The notes beneath the pieces are model-generated. The model had not been told where the DNA came from and made no database searches. It worked only from the letters and a program-made list of their open reading frames with translations. The translations under genes and the position numbers were made by a program. A stretch of DNA of 64,000 nt from Megaustenia siamemsis (taxonomy: Eukaryota; Mollusca; Gastropoda; Stylommatophora; Ariophantidae): assembly GCA_032433765.1 (NCBI GenBank), contig JAVIAB010000102.1, positions 15,071,730 through 15,135,729 of the forward strand, written 5' to 3'. Below are positions 11,670-22,149 of this stretch, in pieces (position 1 is the first letter of the stretch; each line of letters starts with the position of its first letter).

Positions 11670-11828
11670 GGTACGGATTTTTTCTGGGAAAGTAAAAGCA
11701 GCACGGGCGTAATACTGACCACATTACCCCAAAAAATCATGTGCTGAAGGTCTGTAAAATATAGGGTCACTAACACCATATTTCCCTATACGCCACTTGG
11801 CGTGACGGGGGGTACTTTACTTTTTTAC
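11670..11828 (+). mobile_element. tRNA-derived SINE, headless copy
   Basis: Plus-strand copy lacking the tRNA-like head. It starts near AAATGGGTACGG and runs through AAAGCAGCACGGGCG, the TAACACCATATTTCCC block and ACGCCACTTGGCGT to a T-rich end. It lies within the LINE F remnant. No unambiguous TSD because of the T-rich junction. Confidence 0.85.
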
Positions 11829-12188
11829 TATGGATGATAAGGTACCTGTGATATTTTGCATCTTGTTGATATTGTCAATTAGGAGCACTATCATCATCTG
11901 CAAAATCTATATCTTCCAAGTATTCTTGTCATATACATTTTATATGCCATTATTACCTTTGCAACATTTACTCATTATGTATCAATGGTAATTCTAAATA
12001 GCAATGATGATAGTATACATCCTTGTTTGACTCCTGTTTCAATTCAAAACCAATCACTCATTCCCTCCTGTGCGAACTGCGCAGGTATAGCCACCGTATG
12101 TCTTTTATATATTGGTCATTTTGGTGGTGTAAGATTCATTTTAAACTCACAGAAAAAATTAGTGCAGCAGAAGACAGTATATGGGAGG

Positions 12189-12189
12189 A

Positions 12190-12234
<45 letters not shown>

Positions 12235-12256
12235 CGTGTGTGTGGTGTGTGTGTGA
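12189..12256. repeat. (GT)n microsatellite
   Basis: Run of GT dinucleotides with a few interruptions (GAGC, GGTG). Confidence 0.95.
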
Positions 12257-12397
12257 TGGAAAACGGATGATACAACTTGCTGAGTGTTTGAATGTTGAAT
12301 ACAAGAGCAAGTGATAACTTCCATTTCTGTGGAGGTGACACAACAATGATAACTACTAAAATGTATCACCCCCCCCCCCTTCCCAACGAAAAAATGA

Positions 12398-13700
12398 AAT
12401 CTTGATCTCAGTACTGTGTTATGTGCACCTTGATCTCAGTACTGTGTTATGTGCACCTTGATTTCAGTACCGTGTTATGTGCACCTTGATCTCAGTACTG
12501 TGTTATGTGCACCTTGATCTCAGTACTGTGTTATATGCACCTTGATTTCAGTACCGTGTTATGTGCACCTTGATCTCAGTACTGTGTTATGTGCACCTTG
12601 ATCTCAGTACCGTGTTATGTGCACCTTGATCTCAGTACCGTGTTATGTGCACCTTGATCTCAGTACTGTGTTATGTGCACCTTGATCTCAGTACTGTGTT
12701 ATGTGCACCTTGGTCTCAGTACTGTGTTATGTGCACCTTGATCTCAGTACTGTGTTATGTGCACCTTGATCTCAGTACCGTGTTATGTGCACCTTGATCT
12801 CAGTACCGTGTTATGTGCACCTTGATCTCAGTACTGTGTTATGTGCACCTTGATCTCAGTACATATTACGTGCACCTTGATCTCAGTACCGTATTATGTG
12901 CACCTTGATCTCAGTACTGTGTTATGTGCACCTTGATCTCAGTACTGTGTTATGTGCACCTTGATCTCAGTACTGTGTTATGTGCACCTTGATCTCAGTA
13001 CCGTGTTATGTGCACCTTGATCTCAGTACCGTGTTATGTGCACACTTGATCTCAGTACCGTGTTATGTGCACCTTGATCTCAGTACTGTGTTATGTGCAC
13101 CTTGATCTTAGTACCGTGTTATGTGCACCTTGATCTCAGTACCGTGTTATGTGCACCTTGATCTCAGTATCGTATTATGTGCACCTTGATCTCAGTACTA
13201 TGTTATGTGCACCTTGATCTTAGTACTGTGTTATGTGCACCTTGATCTCAGTACCGTGTTATGTGCACCTTGATCTCAGTACCGTATTATGTGCACCTTG
13301 ATCTCAGTACTGTGTTATGTGCACCTTGATCTCAGTACTGTGTTATGTGCACCTTGATCTCAGTACCGTGTTATGTGCACCTTGATCTCAGTATCGTGTT
13401 ATGTGCATCTTCATCTCAGTACCGTGTTATGTGCATATTGATCTCAGTACTGTGGTATGTGCACCTTGATCTTAGTACTGTGTTATGTGCACCTTGATCT
13501 CAGTACCGTGTTATGTGCATCTTCATCTCAGTACCGTGTTATGTGCATATTGATCTCAGTACTGTGGTATGTGCACCTTGATCTTAGTACTGTGTTATGT
13601 GCACCTTGATCTCAGTACCGTGTTATGTGCACCTTGATCTCAGTACCGTGTTATGTGCATATTGATCTCAGTACTGTGGTATGTGCATCTACTTAACTTT
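12398..13700. repeat. 28-bp minisatellite with a terminal higher-order repeat
   Basis: About 46 units of 28 bp (CTTGATCTCAGTACTGTG plus TTATGTGCAC). Main variation is TACTGTG/TACCGTG. The right end has a 4-unit (112-bp) block beginning at 13,403 that is repeated at 13,515, including the private variants GCATCTTCATC and GCATATTGATC. Confidence 0.96.
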
Positions 13701-13747
13701 GTGTAATATTGTATTGCTTCTTCTGCTATCACTGCTTGATCTTCCAG

Positions 13748-13928
13748 CTGTTCTCTTCTCATTACGTGGCCAAAAATGATGATTGAGATTGTTTCTTCCT
13801 AATATTGGAAACCAGCTCCCTTTTTGCTTTGGCCTCTTTCAGAACATTTTCATTACTCTTCTTAGCTGTCCATGGTATTCTCAACATTCTTATGTAAAAC
13901 CACATTTCTACAGACTCCAGTGATTTTC
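13748..13928 (-). pseudogene. LINE family E internal fragment
   Basis: Minus-strand piece matching the middle of the LINE E end region, for example the stretch complementary to GGAAGAAACAATC and AGAATGTTGAGAATACC. Lacks the 3' tail. Confidence 0.75.
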
Positions 13929-14272
13929 TGTATCACAGAATACCCATCAGTAGATGTATCATAAATCACATTCCCATACTTCCCTCATCTTTCAACACAC
14001 TAATACAAGATGTCAGTTGTCAGGAAACTTGACAACGCAAGTGCCGCAGCAAGTAAACAACGACGACAAACTACCCTGATTGGTTAAATTAATATTTTTA
14101 TTAGCCGTTGAATTAAATCATGAACAGTAACTGGAAGGGCGGTTCTTCTTATTTAACTAAACTATCAATGTCTTTTTACATAAAGTAAGTCATTTATGGT
14201 AACTACATTTGATTAACTTCAAAACGGGTGACAAAGGAGTGAGAGATGAAAGGAAATGGAGCAGGTAGAGGG

Positions 14273-14303
<31 letters not shown>

Positions 14304-14852
14304 GCCAGCGGGCGAGGGCTTGCATGATTACTCTACTAAAGCAAAAAGGAGAGAGTGCTGGGGCGGAAGAGAAACAATTTGTGACGGCAAATAGCAACAT
14401 TAGCTGGCATGAACATAAGTGCTTTATATGCTGACGACAACTACATTCACAACTAACACATTCTGCCAGTAGAGCAGCAGATGTTTAGTTTCAACACTTC
14501 ATGGTCGGGTTATATTTCAAACACTAAACTCATTCTATATGTTCTGCATCTCATTGCAATAGAAGTAAGGGTACACATTTAGTTTGAGTAAAAATAAACT
14601 AGTATTCGGATGCAAATTTGTGTTACATTAGCAACGCGATCGTAGGGGAATTATGTAGTCGCACAATAAAAGAGAAGCCTAGACACTGAAATTCTTGACA
14701 TTCATTGCCTTTTCGAAAAACGCGTAGTATTTATTGCCTGGGTTGTTTAGTAAGTGGGAACCGAGGGAGGGGGGAAGATCGAATCCTGCCGCTGTGTGTG
14801 TTGTGGTAGCCTGGCAGTTCTGTCTATTACTACATCAAGGCGGTTTACATTA
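13929..14852. other. Unique sequence with a short GA microsatellite
   Basis: Non-repetitive apart from a (GA)n run at about 14,277-14,303. It has more CpG than most of the window. No LINE homology recognised. Confidence 0.5.
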
Positions 14853-15059
14853 ATGTCGCAGGTTGAACGCTTGGCTAGGAACGGGTTTTCAATGGAAGAA
14901 ACCACGGAAAAGAATGGCGAACTGTTGTCGTTGCGTGACCATGAAGATGATGTTGCTATCGTTGGAGATGGTGGAGGTAGTGCAGAGGAAGATAAAGATG
15001 AATACCACCATAATAAGGACATGAAGTCGCCACTGAACGTCGACGATCCAGAAATTTAG
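14853..15059 (+). CDS. Candidate acidic ORF or first exon, 68 codons, function unknown
   Basis: ORF from the ATG at 14,853 (MSQVERLARNGFSMEETTEK...) to a TAG at 15,057-15,059. The frame is open back to 14,751, but the only upstream starts are non-ATG, so I chose this ATG. The product is hydrophilic and acidic, with a cluster of D/E/G residues near the middle (DHEDDVAIVGDGGG) and a C-terminus ending NVDDPEI. It lies in one of the few non-repetitive stretches. The stop codon is followed at once by GTATGT, a strong 5' splice-donor match, so this may be the edge of a mutated exon. It shows no LINE or minisatellite similarity. I do not recognise the family; a chance ORF remains possible. Confidence 0.35.
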   Translation: MSQVERLARNGFSMEETTEKNGELLSLRDHEDDVAIVGDGGGSAEEDKDEYHHNKDMKSPLNVDDPEI

Positions 15060-15690
15060 GTATGTACTGTATTTTGTGTTCATTATTGTAACTGTAAATC
15101 GTATCTGAATATATTCTCATTCATTGACTGAACTGTAAAGGTGTGATATATGGAGGAGACGGGCATCGCTAGTTGTTATCAACCGTTTGTGACGGGGCGT
15201 GCTTGAATTATTTATTATTTTCCTTCTGACCTCAGTTTGTCACAAAATCGATGCACTGTGACAAGTATGTAGCCATAATCCACAGAACATTGTCAACTGA
15301 TGCAGTGGAGTGGTGGTGGTGTGGAATCGCTGCGCCAGGCAAAACTTATTGATTGTTGTACTCCGGATAAACAGCACCCTGACCACCCTCGCCCCCCTGC
15401 TCGTTACTTTGTCACAAAACCTATTGTCTGCTGGCCTCCCTTCTTTCTACCTTAAAATAACCCTATTCAATAGTAATGACAATTAATACTAGTAACAATA
15501 AATAAAAATAATGCGACTGTATTGCCATTGGTTAATCTTCATTCTAGTATCCAGTTTCTGTATTGTTGTTTTATCTACATAACAACATAACCATTCTGAT
15601 CATTCTCACTCACCGTTTATTCCTTCCAATTGCTTGATCCACATTTCTTGTCAGTTATTATGTAATTATGTCCCCCTGTTCTTTTATCTG
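15060..15690. other. Non-repetitive AT-rich stretch
   Basis: Follows the candidate exon and would be its intron if that is real. No repeats or ORFs of note. Confidence 0.5.
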
Positions 15691-15960
15691 TTTGTGAACA
15701 TGCCTATTCAGACTGTTATTTCCCATATTTTGTATTTACAAGCCATGTCGTCATACTTTATTTTCTTCTCACATTGTTTTATGTACAGACCTAATACATC
15801 TTTATTATTTTTCTATGTTGTTTTATGTACAGACCTAATAAATCTTTATTATTTTCCTATGTTGTCTTATGTACAGACCTAATAAATCTTTATTATTTTC
15901 CTATGTTGTCTTATGTACAGACCTAATAAATCTTATTATTTTCCTATATTGTCTTATTGT
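15691..15960. repeat. ~44-bp satellite, left portion
   Basis: Units starting ATGTACAGACCTAATA at 15,781, 15,825, 15,869 and 15,913 give a 44-bp period; older degenerate units extend leftwards. The same motif (ATATTGTTTTATGTACAGACC) resumes after the nested LINE block at 20,330 and continues to about 22,770. Confidence 0.85.
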
Positions 15961-17662
15961 ATTGTTTTATGTCTTCTTTACCTTTCAGTTCCCTGTGAAG
16001 CATAGGTCTTCACAAACACTTTCCAAGCCTTTCTGCTTGTTGCCATTCTTTTAAAATCACTCCATGTCTTTCCCATCATCTTCATCTCTGTTTCTATCTG
16101 TCTTCTCATCTCTTAGACAGAGAGCCATTATCTTTCACGGATGGTGGATTTACTTTTTTCTTTTCTTTGACTTGTCCATGTTGGAGAAGTTGTCGCGTTC
16201 GTACCTTACCTCCAACAAAACCACACTGTTCTTCACTAATTTCTGGACTGATTTTGTTTTGCACTCTTCACATGATGATTCTTGGTAATATCTTAGTCAT
16301 GTGACACATAAGGCTATTGTGCGATGATCATCGCATTCAATCACACCAGATTTCTTTGGTAGGGCTATGAATATTCATTTGAGCATGTCGTCTGGTATAT
16401 ATCCGCTGTTGTAGATAGCATTCAATATTTTTTTATTATTTCTATTCCAAAATCACCCATGGCTTTAATCTTTTCTTTAGTTATGTTATCCGGCCCAGAA
16501 GCTTTTCCTGCTTACATTTTGCACACGGTGTCTTCCACTTCTTCTTTGAGTATTCCTGGACCTACCCATTATCCTCAATATTTACTTCTGTTCATCTTCC
16601 ATCATCATAAAAATCTTTATTGTATTCTGTCCATTGTTCCCTTTGTTGTTCAATCAACAGTTCTCCTTCCTTGATCTTAAACATCAGTTTTTTATTGCGT
16701 TTTTCTTCATGTTAATTCTTCTATTTGTTTGTATATAGCTTTGGCATCTCCTTTTTGTTGCATTTCAATCTCTTTTGCATCTCTGATTTGGCCATGCTTC
16801 TTTTTCCTTCATTGCATTTTATTACAATTTTTTTAATTTAATCTATTATACTCGTCTTTGCTATCCTTATTTCTTCTTCTTGTATCCATTAGCTGTAAAA
16901 AGTCATCTGTCATCCATTTCTTTCTTGAATTTGCCCTCACTGGTAGTATGAACTCTTTTGATGTTTGCTGCATTGATTCTTTTAGCATTTCCCACTGTTC
17001 ATCAATGCTTTGTATCTTCTCCATTGAATTGTACCAGTTCTAAATTATGATGTTATATTTGTCTTATATCCTCTTATCTTATTTGAGTAAATCTAAATTT
17101 AACTTGATATTAACTGAGGCTCTTATTGCTGTTTTTAATTTTACTCTAAGCTTTCCCACAACTGGTACATGATCACTATTGCAATCTGCCCCTGGTCTAG
17201 TTTTCACATACACCAGACTGTTTATAAATCTATTGTTTATCATTATGTAGTCGATTTGATTATGTGCATTATCTCCAGGGCTTTTCCATGTCCACAGACG
17301 TCTTGGATGTTGCTTAAACCAGGTGTTTCTTATCATCATGTTGTGTTTTCTTGCCCAGTCAGTAAGTTTGTCACCTTTTTCATTTCTTTCTTCTAAGCCT
17401 TAGTAACCAACCACTTCTTCAACTCTTTCATTTCCTACTTTTGCATTGAAATCCCCTGGAACTATGGTGTTTTCATGTGGTTTGCACTCACGAAGTGCCA
17501 TATTAAGCTCATGGTAAAATTTATCAATTGTTTCTTCTAGACTGTCTGCTGTTGGTGCATAAACTTGTATCAGATTTATATTTATTGACTTTCTATTCAA
17601 TTTCACTAAAAAAAAACTTGATAAGATTTTCCCAAAAGCCTTTCACTGTTCTTGCCCTTTCC

Positions 17663-18013
17663 GCATCCAAGATGATACCTACTCCTCTTTGGTGTTCAGT
17701 AGCATCCAAGATGATACCTACTCCTCTTTGGTGTTCAGTAGCATCCAAGATGATACCTACTCCTCTTTGGTGTTCAGTAGCATCCAAGATGATACCTACT
17801 CCTCTCTGGTGTTCAGTAGCATCCAAGATGATACCCACTCCTCTCTGGTGTTCAGTAGCATCCAAGATGATACCTACTCCTCTCTGGTGTTCAGTAGCAT
17901 CCAAGATGATACCTACTCCTCTTTGGTGTTCAGTAGCATCCAAGATGATACCTACTCCTCTCTGGTATTCAGTAGCATCCAAGATGATACCTACTCCTCT
18001 TTGGTGTTCAGTA
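17663..18013. repeat. 39-bp minisatellite within LINE A endonuclease
   Basis: Nine tandem 39-bp units. On the minus strand each is 13 in-frame codons, TEHQRGVGIILDA, flanked on one side by VISGG and on the other by ERARTVKGFW, so the array is an expansion of the endonuclease coding sequence. Units differ at only a few positions (for example CTCTTTGG/CTCTCTGG), suggesting recent or ongoing amplification. Confidence 0.95.
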
Positions 18014-18029
18014 CCTCCAGAAATGACAG

Positions 18030-19997
18030 AACACAATCAAAACTAATACATAGCCTTCATTGACCAGGAAAAATCATTCGACAGAGTAAACAGAGAACAA
18101 TTGTGGGATATACTAACAACATACGGAGTAAGCCAACATCTAATCAACATTATTAAAAGCCTCTACGTCAACAGCAGCTGCAGGGTCAGAACAGCAGCAG
18201 GCTACACAGACCACTTCGAAGTCAGATCAGGCGTAAGACAGGGGTGTGTACTATCCCCCCTACTGTTTATTACATACATGGACCATATATGCAAGCTAGC
18301 CAACCCATCAGAGACAGAGGAGATCAACGAGCTTTTATTTGCAGACGACCAGGCACTAATACATGAAACAATAGAAGACCTACAAGAACACTTAAACAAA
18401 CTCAACATCTCAGGCACAAAATCTTTTTTCTTTCTTCTTCTTCTTTTCTCTTTTCACTGATACCTAAAAGGTGTCGTGGTTTATATCATTTGTCGTTCTT
18501 GTGCTGCTCGAATTGTCTGAATTAGTGATTTCCCTTTGTTGTTACATGTCTCTGTCACTGCATCTATCCATCTTCTTCTGGGTCTTCCTCTTGGTCTTTT
18601 TCCATGCATTCTCGAGAAGAACGCCCTTGATGGTGATTGGTGAGGATTCATTCTGACCAGGTGGCCAAACCATTTAAGTTGTTGTTGTTCTATATATATT
18701 GGCAGGGTTTTGTTCCTACCATTTTTCTTATGGTTTCATTTGGTATTCTATCTCTTCTTGTGTTGTTTGTTACTTTTCTCAAGCAACACATCTCACATGT
18801 ATTGATCTTTCTTAAATGTGATTTAGAAAGGGTCCATGTTTGACTTTCATAGCACAAAGTTGGTATGAAGATGCTATTTATCATTTGTTGTTTAGCTGGC
18901 ATAGAAATGTTTGGATGTCTTAGCAATGGTGAAAGCTGGTATGTGACAGCATTTGCTTTTTGTATTCTCATGTCAATTTCTCTGTCTAGTTTTCCATCTT
19001 CTGTGAACATTGTGCCTAAATACTTGAATTCCTCTACTTGTTTTATTTCTTTATCTTTGATCTTGATGTTTAATGGGTGTCTTAATTTGCTTATTCTTAT
19101 AGCCTCTGTTTTTGCTGTGTTAATTTTCATACTGTAGTTTGTGCAGCTTTTATCAAGAGATGTTAAATGTTGTTGTAGCAGGTTTTCATCCTCATATATT
19201 AGGCATTGGTCATCTGCGAAGAGTAGTTCGTTGATGTTGTAGTTTTCTACCTTTATGTTATTATTTGATTTGTCCTTATTTATCAGGCACAAAATACAAC
19301 ATGAAAATCAACATCAACAAAACAGAAGTCTTGAATGTTGCCAAAAATAAACAGAACATCAACATAACTATAGAAGGCAGACAACTAAAACAAGTAGAGG
19401 AACTCAAATACCTAGGAAGTCTAATGGCAAACGATAATTCTCAAACAGCAGAGATAGAATCAAGATGCAACAAAGCTTGTCAAATCATTGGACAGTTATC
19501 ACCACTATTGTCCAACAAGGAAATAACTCTGGAGGCAAATCGAGCACTCTACAATACAATCTTCATCCCAACGTTGTGCTACCAATGCCAGACCTGGACC
19601 CTAGATGCAAGAACAATAAGAAAATAACCTCTACAGAGATAAAATGTGTTAGACGAATGACAGGAAACAGTCTGAGAGATAGGATCAGAAATGAAGAACT
19701 GAGAAAAAAGCTAGGAATAGCCCCACCATAGAATATATAAGGAAACAACAGATAAAATGGTTTGGCCACGTGACAAAGCAGAAAGAACAAAACACAACAC
19801 AACGAGGCTTCAATAAACGTTGTGAGAACACCAGACCCAAGGGTCGACCACGAAAAAGATGGGTCGATGGAATATTAGAAGCACTCGGAAACATAACAGC
19901 AGCAGAGGCGAACAGAAGAGCAAAAGACCGCAAATTATATCTCCCCTCGACGCTGAAAGACAAATGAGGAAGGAAAGAAGAAGATCAGAATATATCT
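18030..19997 (+). pseudogene. LINE family B, middle element of the nest
   Basis: Plus-strand insertion into LINE A, split by LINE C. Left part: RT motifs AFIDQEKSFDRVNREQLW, SGVRQGCVLSPLLF and LLFADDQ (FADD at 18,338-18,349). Right part (from 19,283): MKININKTEV, LKYLGSLM, LSPLLSNKEIT, CVRRMTGNSLRDR, WFGHVTKQ and a 3' end with GAAAGAAGAAGA. A frameshift lies near 19,620. The 5' junction near 18,030 has lost a few codons of LINE A, and no TSD is visible there, suggesting a small target deletion. The 1,401-2,379 copy is the same family. Confidence 0.85.
18423..19282 (-). pseudogene. LINE family C, innermost element, 13-bp TSD
   Basis: An 860-bp minus-strand, 5'-truncated insertion into LINE B. 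It carries a 200-codon open stretch (18,690-19,292, extending a few bases past the insert) with LLFADDQCLIYEDE (FADD at 19,209-19,220), INTAKTEAI, FKYLGTMFTEDGK, LCYESQTWTL and LRKVTNNTRRDRI. The 3' tail is an (AAG)n-like run. Perfect 13-bp repeats TCAGGCACAAAAT at 18,410-18,422 and 19,283-19,295 flank it. As the most recent event of the nest it has the longest uninterrupted RT frame in the window. Confidence 0.92.
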
Positions 19998-20341
19998 CCT
20001 CTGATCCTGTGTATCTCTTTTGATACAGTCCTAATAAATATAAATCCATCACTTTCATTTCCTGTTTGATATTTTCCAGTTTTTCATTTTGCATGAGTGT
20101 TCTTACATTCCAAGTTCCTATTTTCAGTGTCTGGTTTATCTTTATCTTGCTTATAATAGCTTGATGACGATTAGGTATCACCTGTAGCACATGATGTCCT
20201 CTATCGAATGAGTGTATTCCATTGGAATCCCCAATTTTACGCTGCCGAGCATACCTGCAAGGTACAGTGCAGCCGCAGGTTGTACTGTCTACTGCAACAG
20301 TAGCAGTTAAAATTACCAGACCTGACATTAATTGTTTATCT

Positions 20342-20399
20342 ACAGACCTAATTAATAGTTTTTTCCTATATTGTTTTACAATCTGAATAGATTGTTATT
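20342..20399. repeat. ~44-bp satellite between LINE A and LINE D
   Basis: Degenerate unit with CAGACCTAATTAATAG and CCTATATTGTTTTACA, the same family as 15,781-15,960. Confidence 0.7.
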
Positions 20400-21060
20400 C
20401 ATCATCATCATTGAGTGCCCTCTCCGCAACGAAGGTTGGCTATCATGGATCGCCATTCTACTCTGTCTCTTTCTTTGATGGTGCAGGCTGTCATAGATTG
20501 ACTTGTCCATCTTTTGATGTTACTCGTCCATGTTAATCTTGGTCTGCTTCTGCCTCTTTTACCTTGTATTTTCCCTACAAATATTACTTTTAGTAGGCTG
20601 TTGTGTCTTTTAACATGCCCCAAAATTAAATTTGTCTTGTCTTAATTGTGTTTAGCACTTCTCTTTTTATTTTCAGTTGTTTTAATACTTCATCGTTTGT
20701 TATCTTTTCCTTCCATCCAATTCTACCTATTCTTCTATAAATCCACATTTCAAAGGCTTCAATTTTCTGTTCTGTTTTCTTGTTTAATGTCCATGGTTCT
20801 GTGCTATACAGGAATGTTGAAAAGATATAACATTTTGCCATTCTTAGTTTCAGCCCTGCTGATATTTGTTTTGTTAATATATTTTTCATGGCATTAAAAT
20901 TACTTTTTGCCATACCTATTCTTTTGTTTATTTCAATTTTATATTTTCCATCATTGGTTATAGTATGTCCCAGGCAGTTGTAGCTCTGGACTGTCTCCAG
21001 ATGTATTCCCTCAACTGTGATATTTAATTGTTGGTCTTGAGAATTTTCTTTGTTTCTTTG
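20400..21060 (-). pseudogene. LINE family D, 661-bp insertion with 11-bp TSD
   Basis: Minus-strand 5'-truncated LINE. Coding remnants in order: NYLGHTITNDGKYKIEINKR, GMAKSNFNAMKN, FLYSTEPWTLNKK, IYRRIGRIGWKEK, MGHVKRHNSLL, GKRGRSRPRL and a C-terminus WRSMIANLRCGEGTQ followed by a short (ATG)n tail. Perfect 11-bp repeats AGATTGTTATT at 20,389-20,399 and 21,061-21,071 flank it; the host satellite resumes at once on both sides. Confidence 0.9.
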
Positions 21061-21071
21061 AGATTGTTATT

Positions 21072-21180
21072 ATTTTCCCATATTGTGAATATGTACAGGT
21101 ATCATAAATCTGTTATTTTTCCATATTGTGAATATGTACAGGTGTCATAAATCTGTTATTTTTCCATATTATGTGATGTA
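21072..21180. repeat. ~44-bp satellite between LINE D and SINE
   Basis: Two and a half units with ATTTTCCCATATTGTGAA, TATGTACAGGT and ATCATAAATCTG. Confidence 0.75.
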
Positions 21181-21439
21181 AGTAAAGAGAGTAAAGAGCC
21201 CCGTCATGCCAAGTGGCGGATAGGGAATATGGTGTTAGTGACCATAATTTTTTACAGACCTTCGGCACTTGATTTTTGGGGTAATGTGGTCGGTATTATG
21301 CCCGTGCCACTTTACTTTCACAGAAAAAAATCTGGTACTCATTTAAGGCTGGGTGAACCTGGAAGCCATCTATCAGGATCATACCCAACCTCTTGTCCTT
21401 TGTAGTCCAGTTCACTAACCACTGAACTATTGCAGATCC
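21181..21439 (-). mobile_element. tRNA-derived SINE, 259 bp, 13-bp TSD
   Basis: Complete minus-strand copy. Head at the right end carries box A (ATAGTTCAGTGGTTAG) and a box B-like AGGTTGGGTATGATCC; the body includes GTAATGTGGTCGG (plus strand) and ends with the pyrimidine/AT tail. Flanks ATTATGTGATGTA (21,168-21,180) and ATTATTTGATGTA (21,440-21,452) form a 13-bp TSD with one mismatch. Confidence 0.9.
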
Positions 21440-21452
21440 ATTATTTGATGTA

Positions 21453-21775
21453 CTTAATAAATGTACAGGCCTAATAAATCTGTTAAGTTCCCATATTATT
21501 TATGTACCAAATAAATATTTATTATTTTCCCATATTGTTTTATGTACACATCTAAGCAGTACGTCATTGTATTATTTTACTTTCCAAGTTATTTTATTAT
21601 TTTTATCTGGGGGCCAAATCAGTGTAAATTATTTTCCCATGTTGTTTTATATACAGACCTAGTCAATCATTATTTTTGTTGTTTTTATTGTTGTCTTGGG
21701 AGTTTTGCCTACTTCTTTACGAAGAATGATCCATTTAGCATAAGACTATGTCTTTTAAGTTATATTAAATCAGAA
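21453..21775. repeat. Degenerate ~44-bp satellite
   Basis: Irregular units recognised by CCCATATTGTTTTATGTACA (about 21,532) and CCCATGTTGTTTTATATACA (about 21,636), separated by diverged spacers. Confidence 0.6.
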
Positions 21776-22145
21776 TCTATCTATGTTTCTATCTATTGTA
21801 CCAAAGATGGCACATGGGGCAGAAATTCTAGACTCTTTGTGTCTGAGAATCTTTTAACTGTCAGACCTTGCACAGGACCTGCATTGTGTCTTGCCACATG
21901 GCTCTGTTCAGGGGACTTACTCAATCTCACTTTGAGGGAGATGATGCCTGCTGTTGTTGCCTCTCGCTTTAATGTTCCTTTTACTGTTTCTCTTGGTTGG
22001 CCTCTGTTTCTGTTACCCTTCTAGTTCCCATTTGAGGAGCTGCTTTGAGATTCTTTTGTTGTCTCCTCTCATCACATGACCAACATATATCCACCTTCTT
22101 CTCTTGATTATAGTTGATATCTTACCACATTTGCCATGCAAAAAT
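21776..22145 (-). pseudogene. LINE (F-like) C-terminal fragment
   Basis: Minus-strand remnant with IIKRRRWIYVGHVMRGDN, followed toward lower coordinates by KWELEG and degraded sequence, ending with an ATAG-like tail at about 21,776-21,800. This order matches family F at 61,799-62,725. It lies within the degenerate satellite. Confidence 0.6.
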
Positions 22146-22149
22146 GAAA

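Larger units (their letters stand above)
11165..12070 (-). pseudogene. LINE family F fragment, interrupted by a LINE E and a SINE
   Basis: Minus-strand RT remnant. From high to low coordinate it reads through the catalytic region (DFADDD, about 11,895-11,912), KIGLEIDR, then FKNLDKIWKS and FNSNVLSTLAC, matching in order the better copy at 61,799-62,725. Two later insertions break it: a SINE (about 11,670-11,828) and a plus-strand LINE E piece (11,287-11,416). Confidence 0.75.
15973..20329 (-). pseudogene. LINE family A, outer element of a three-level nest
   Basis: Minus-strand non-LTR retrotransposon interrupted by later insertions. Endonuclease N-terminus: GTWNVRT near 20,095-20,125 and SEEIYSD near 20,000. 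After the nested LINE B the endonuclease resumes with VISGG (about 18,020), a 13-codon tandem expansion (17,663-18,013), KGFWENL, IQVYAPTADS, GDFNAKVG (17,433-17,457) and GADCNSDHVPV near 17,180. Then comes the linker, and the N-terminal RT part with EEQCGFVGG near 16,230. The RT C-terminal half is missing; the 3' end (ACTGAAAGG, about 15,983-15,991) follows. Imperfect flanking repeats ATTGTTTTATGT (15,961-15,972) and ATTGTTTATCT (20,330-20,341) fit a TSD in the host satellite. Multiple frameshifts make it dead. Confidence 0.8.

Noticed and set aside
18030..18040. TSD for the LINE B insertion into LINE A
   Set aside because: No matching repeat found at 19,985-20,000; a small target deletion is more likely.
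18690..19292. Intact autonomous reverse-transcriptase gene
   Set aside because: The frame is long and has FADD, but the element is 5'-truncated, lacks the endonuclease and N-terminal RT motifs, and lies inside another LINE.
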